NCBI GenBank assembly: GCA_021162905.1
Contig: JAGGXT010000098.1
Coordinates: 1 to 5,162 of the forward strand
Direction: 5' to 3'
From: Candidatus Odinarchaeota archaeon
Lineage (GTDB): Archaea > Asgardarchaeota > JAGGXT01
DNA length: 5,162 nt
Position 1 is the stretch's first letter. Each line of letters starts with the position of its first letter. Positions 5,049 to 5,162 of the stretch are shown here, in pieces. The position numbers and the translations under genes are program-made. The notes beneath the pieces were generated by a model. The model had not been told where the DNA came from. It was given only the letters and a program-made list of their open reading frames with translations, and made no database searches.

Positions 5049-5162
5049 GTAAAGAAACGTTGATTATGGAAGTATAGAGTGAATGCTAATTTTTTGATTA
5101 CAAAATCTTAAATGTGTACAAATACAAATAAAATATGGACAGAATGAGATTAAAATAAATAC

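Noticed and set aside
4106..5102. Shared TTGATTACA upstream of both paralogues (4106-4114 and 5094-5102)
   Set aside because: The copies sit at different distances from the two starts, and a 9-base match is expected by chance in AT-rich sequence.

Overview
The window looks like chromosomal DNA from a thermophilic archaeon. It is AT-rich. The GH1 enzyme is of the archaeal Sulfolobus LacS / Pyrococcus BmnA type. The confident starts carry GGTGA- or GGAGG-type Shine-Dalgarno sequences complementary to archaeal 16S rRNA, and TATA-like boxes lie about 50 bases upstream of at least two starts. The species cannot be fixed by reading alone. An AT-rich crenarchaeon of the Desulfurococcales type (Ignisphaera-like) is one guess; Thermoplasmata or Thermococcales are not excluded.

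Layout. Bases 1-353 hold no confident gene, only a short minus-strand open frame that may be a gene remnant. Bases 354-1346 (minus) encode an extended short-chain dehydrogenase/reductase with an intact Rossmann motif and YxxxK catalytic pair. Bases 1347-1659 are a divergent intergenic region holding the GH1 promoter and two overlapping minus-strand open fragments that resemble a decayed gene. Bases 1660-3195 (plus) encode a complete 511-residue GH1 beta-glycosidase that most resembles Pyrococcus beta-mannosidase. A short convergent gap contains an AT-rich hairpin. Bases 3313-4065 and 4214-4945 (both minus) encode two tandem paralogous proteins, each with one N-terminal membrane anchor and a roughly 210-residue domain packed with N-glycosylation sequons (10 and 9). 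I do not recognise that family.

How the parts relate. The SDR and the glycosidase are divergently transcribed and could both act on sugars or sugar-derived metabolites in the cytoplasm, but the sequence does not prove a shared pathway. The two sequon-rich proteins are almost certainly exposed outside the membrane and glycosylated; they are the most unusual content. The upstream paralogue (4214-4945) also has an odd 5' end: the best promoter and ribosome-binding site serve a different frame that encodes a 20-codon ORF overlapping the start of the gene. This suggests a leader peptide with translational coupling, or a frameshift.
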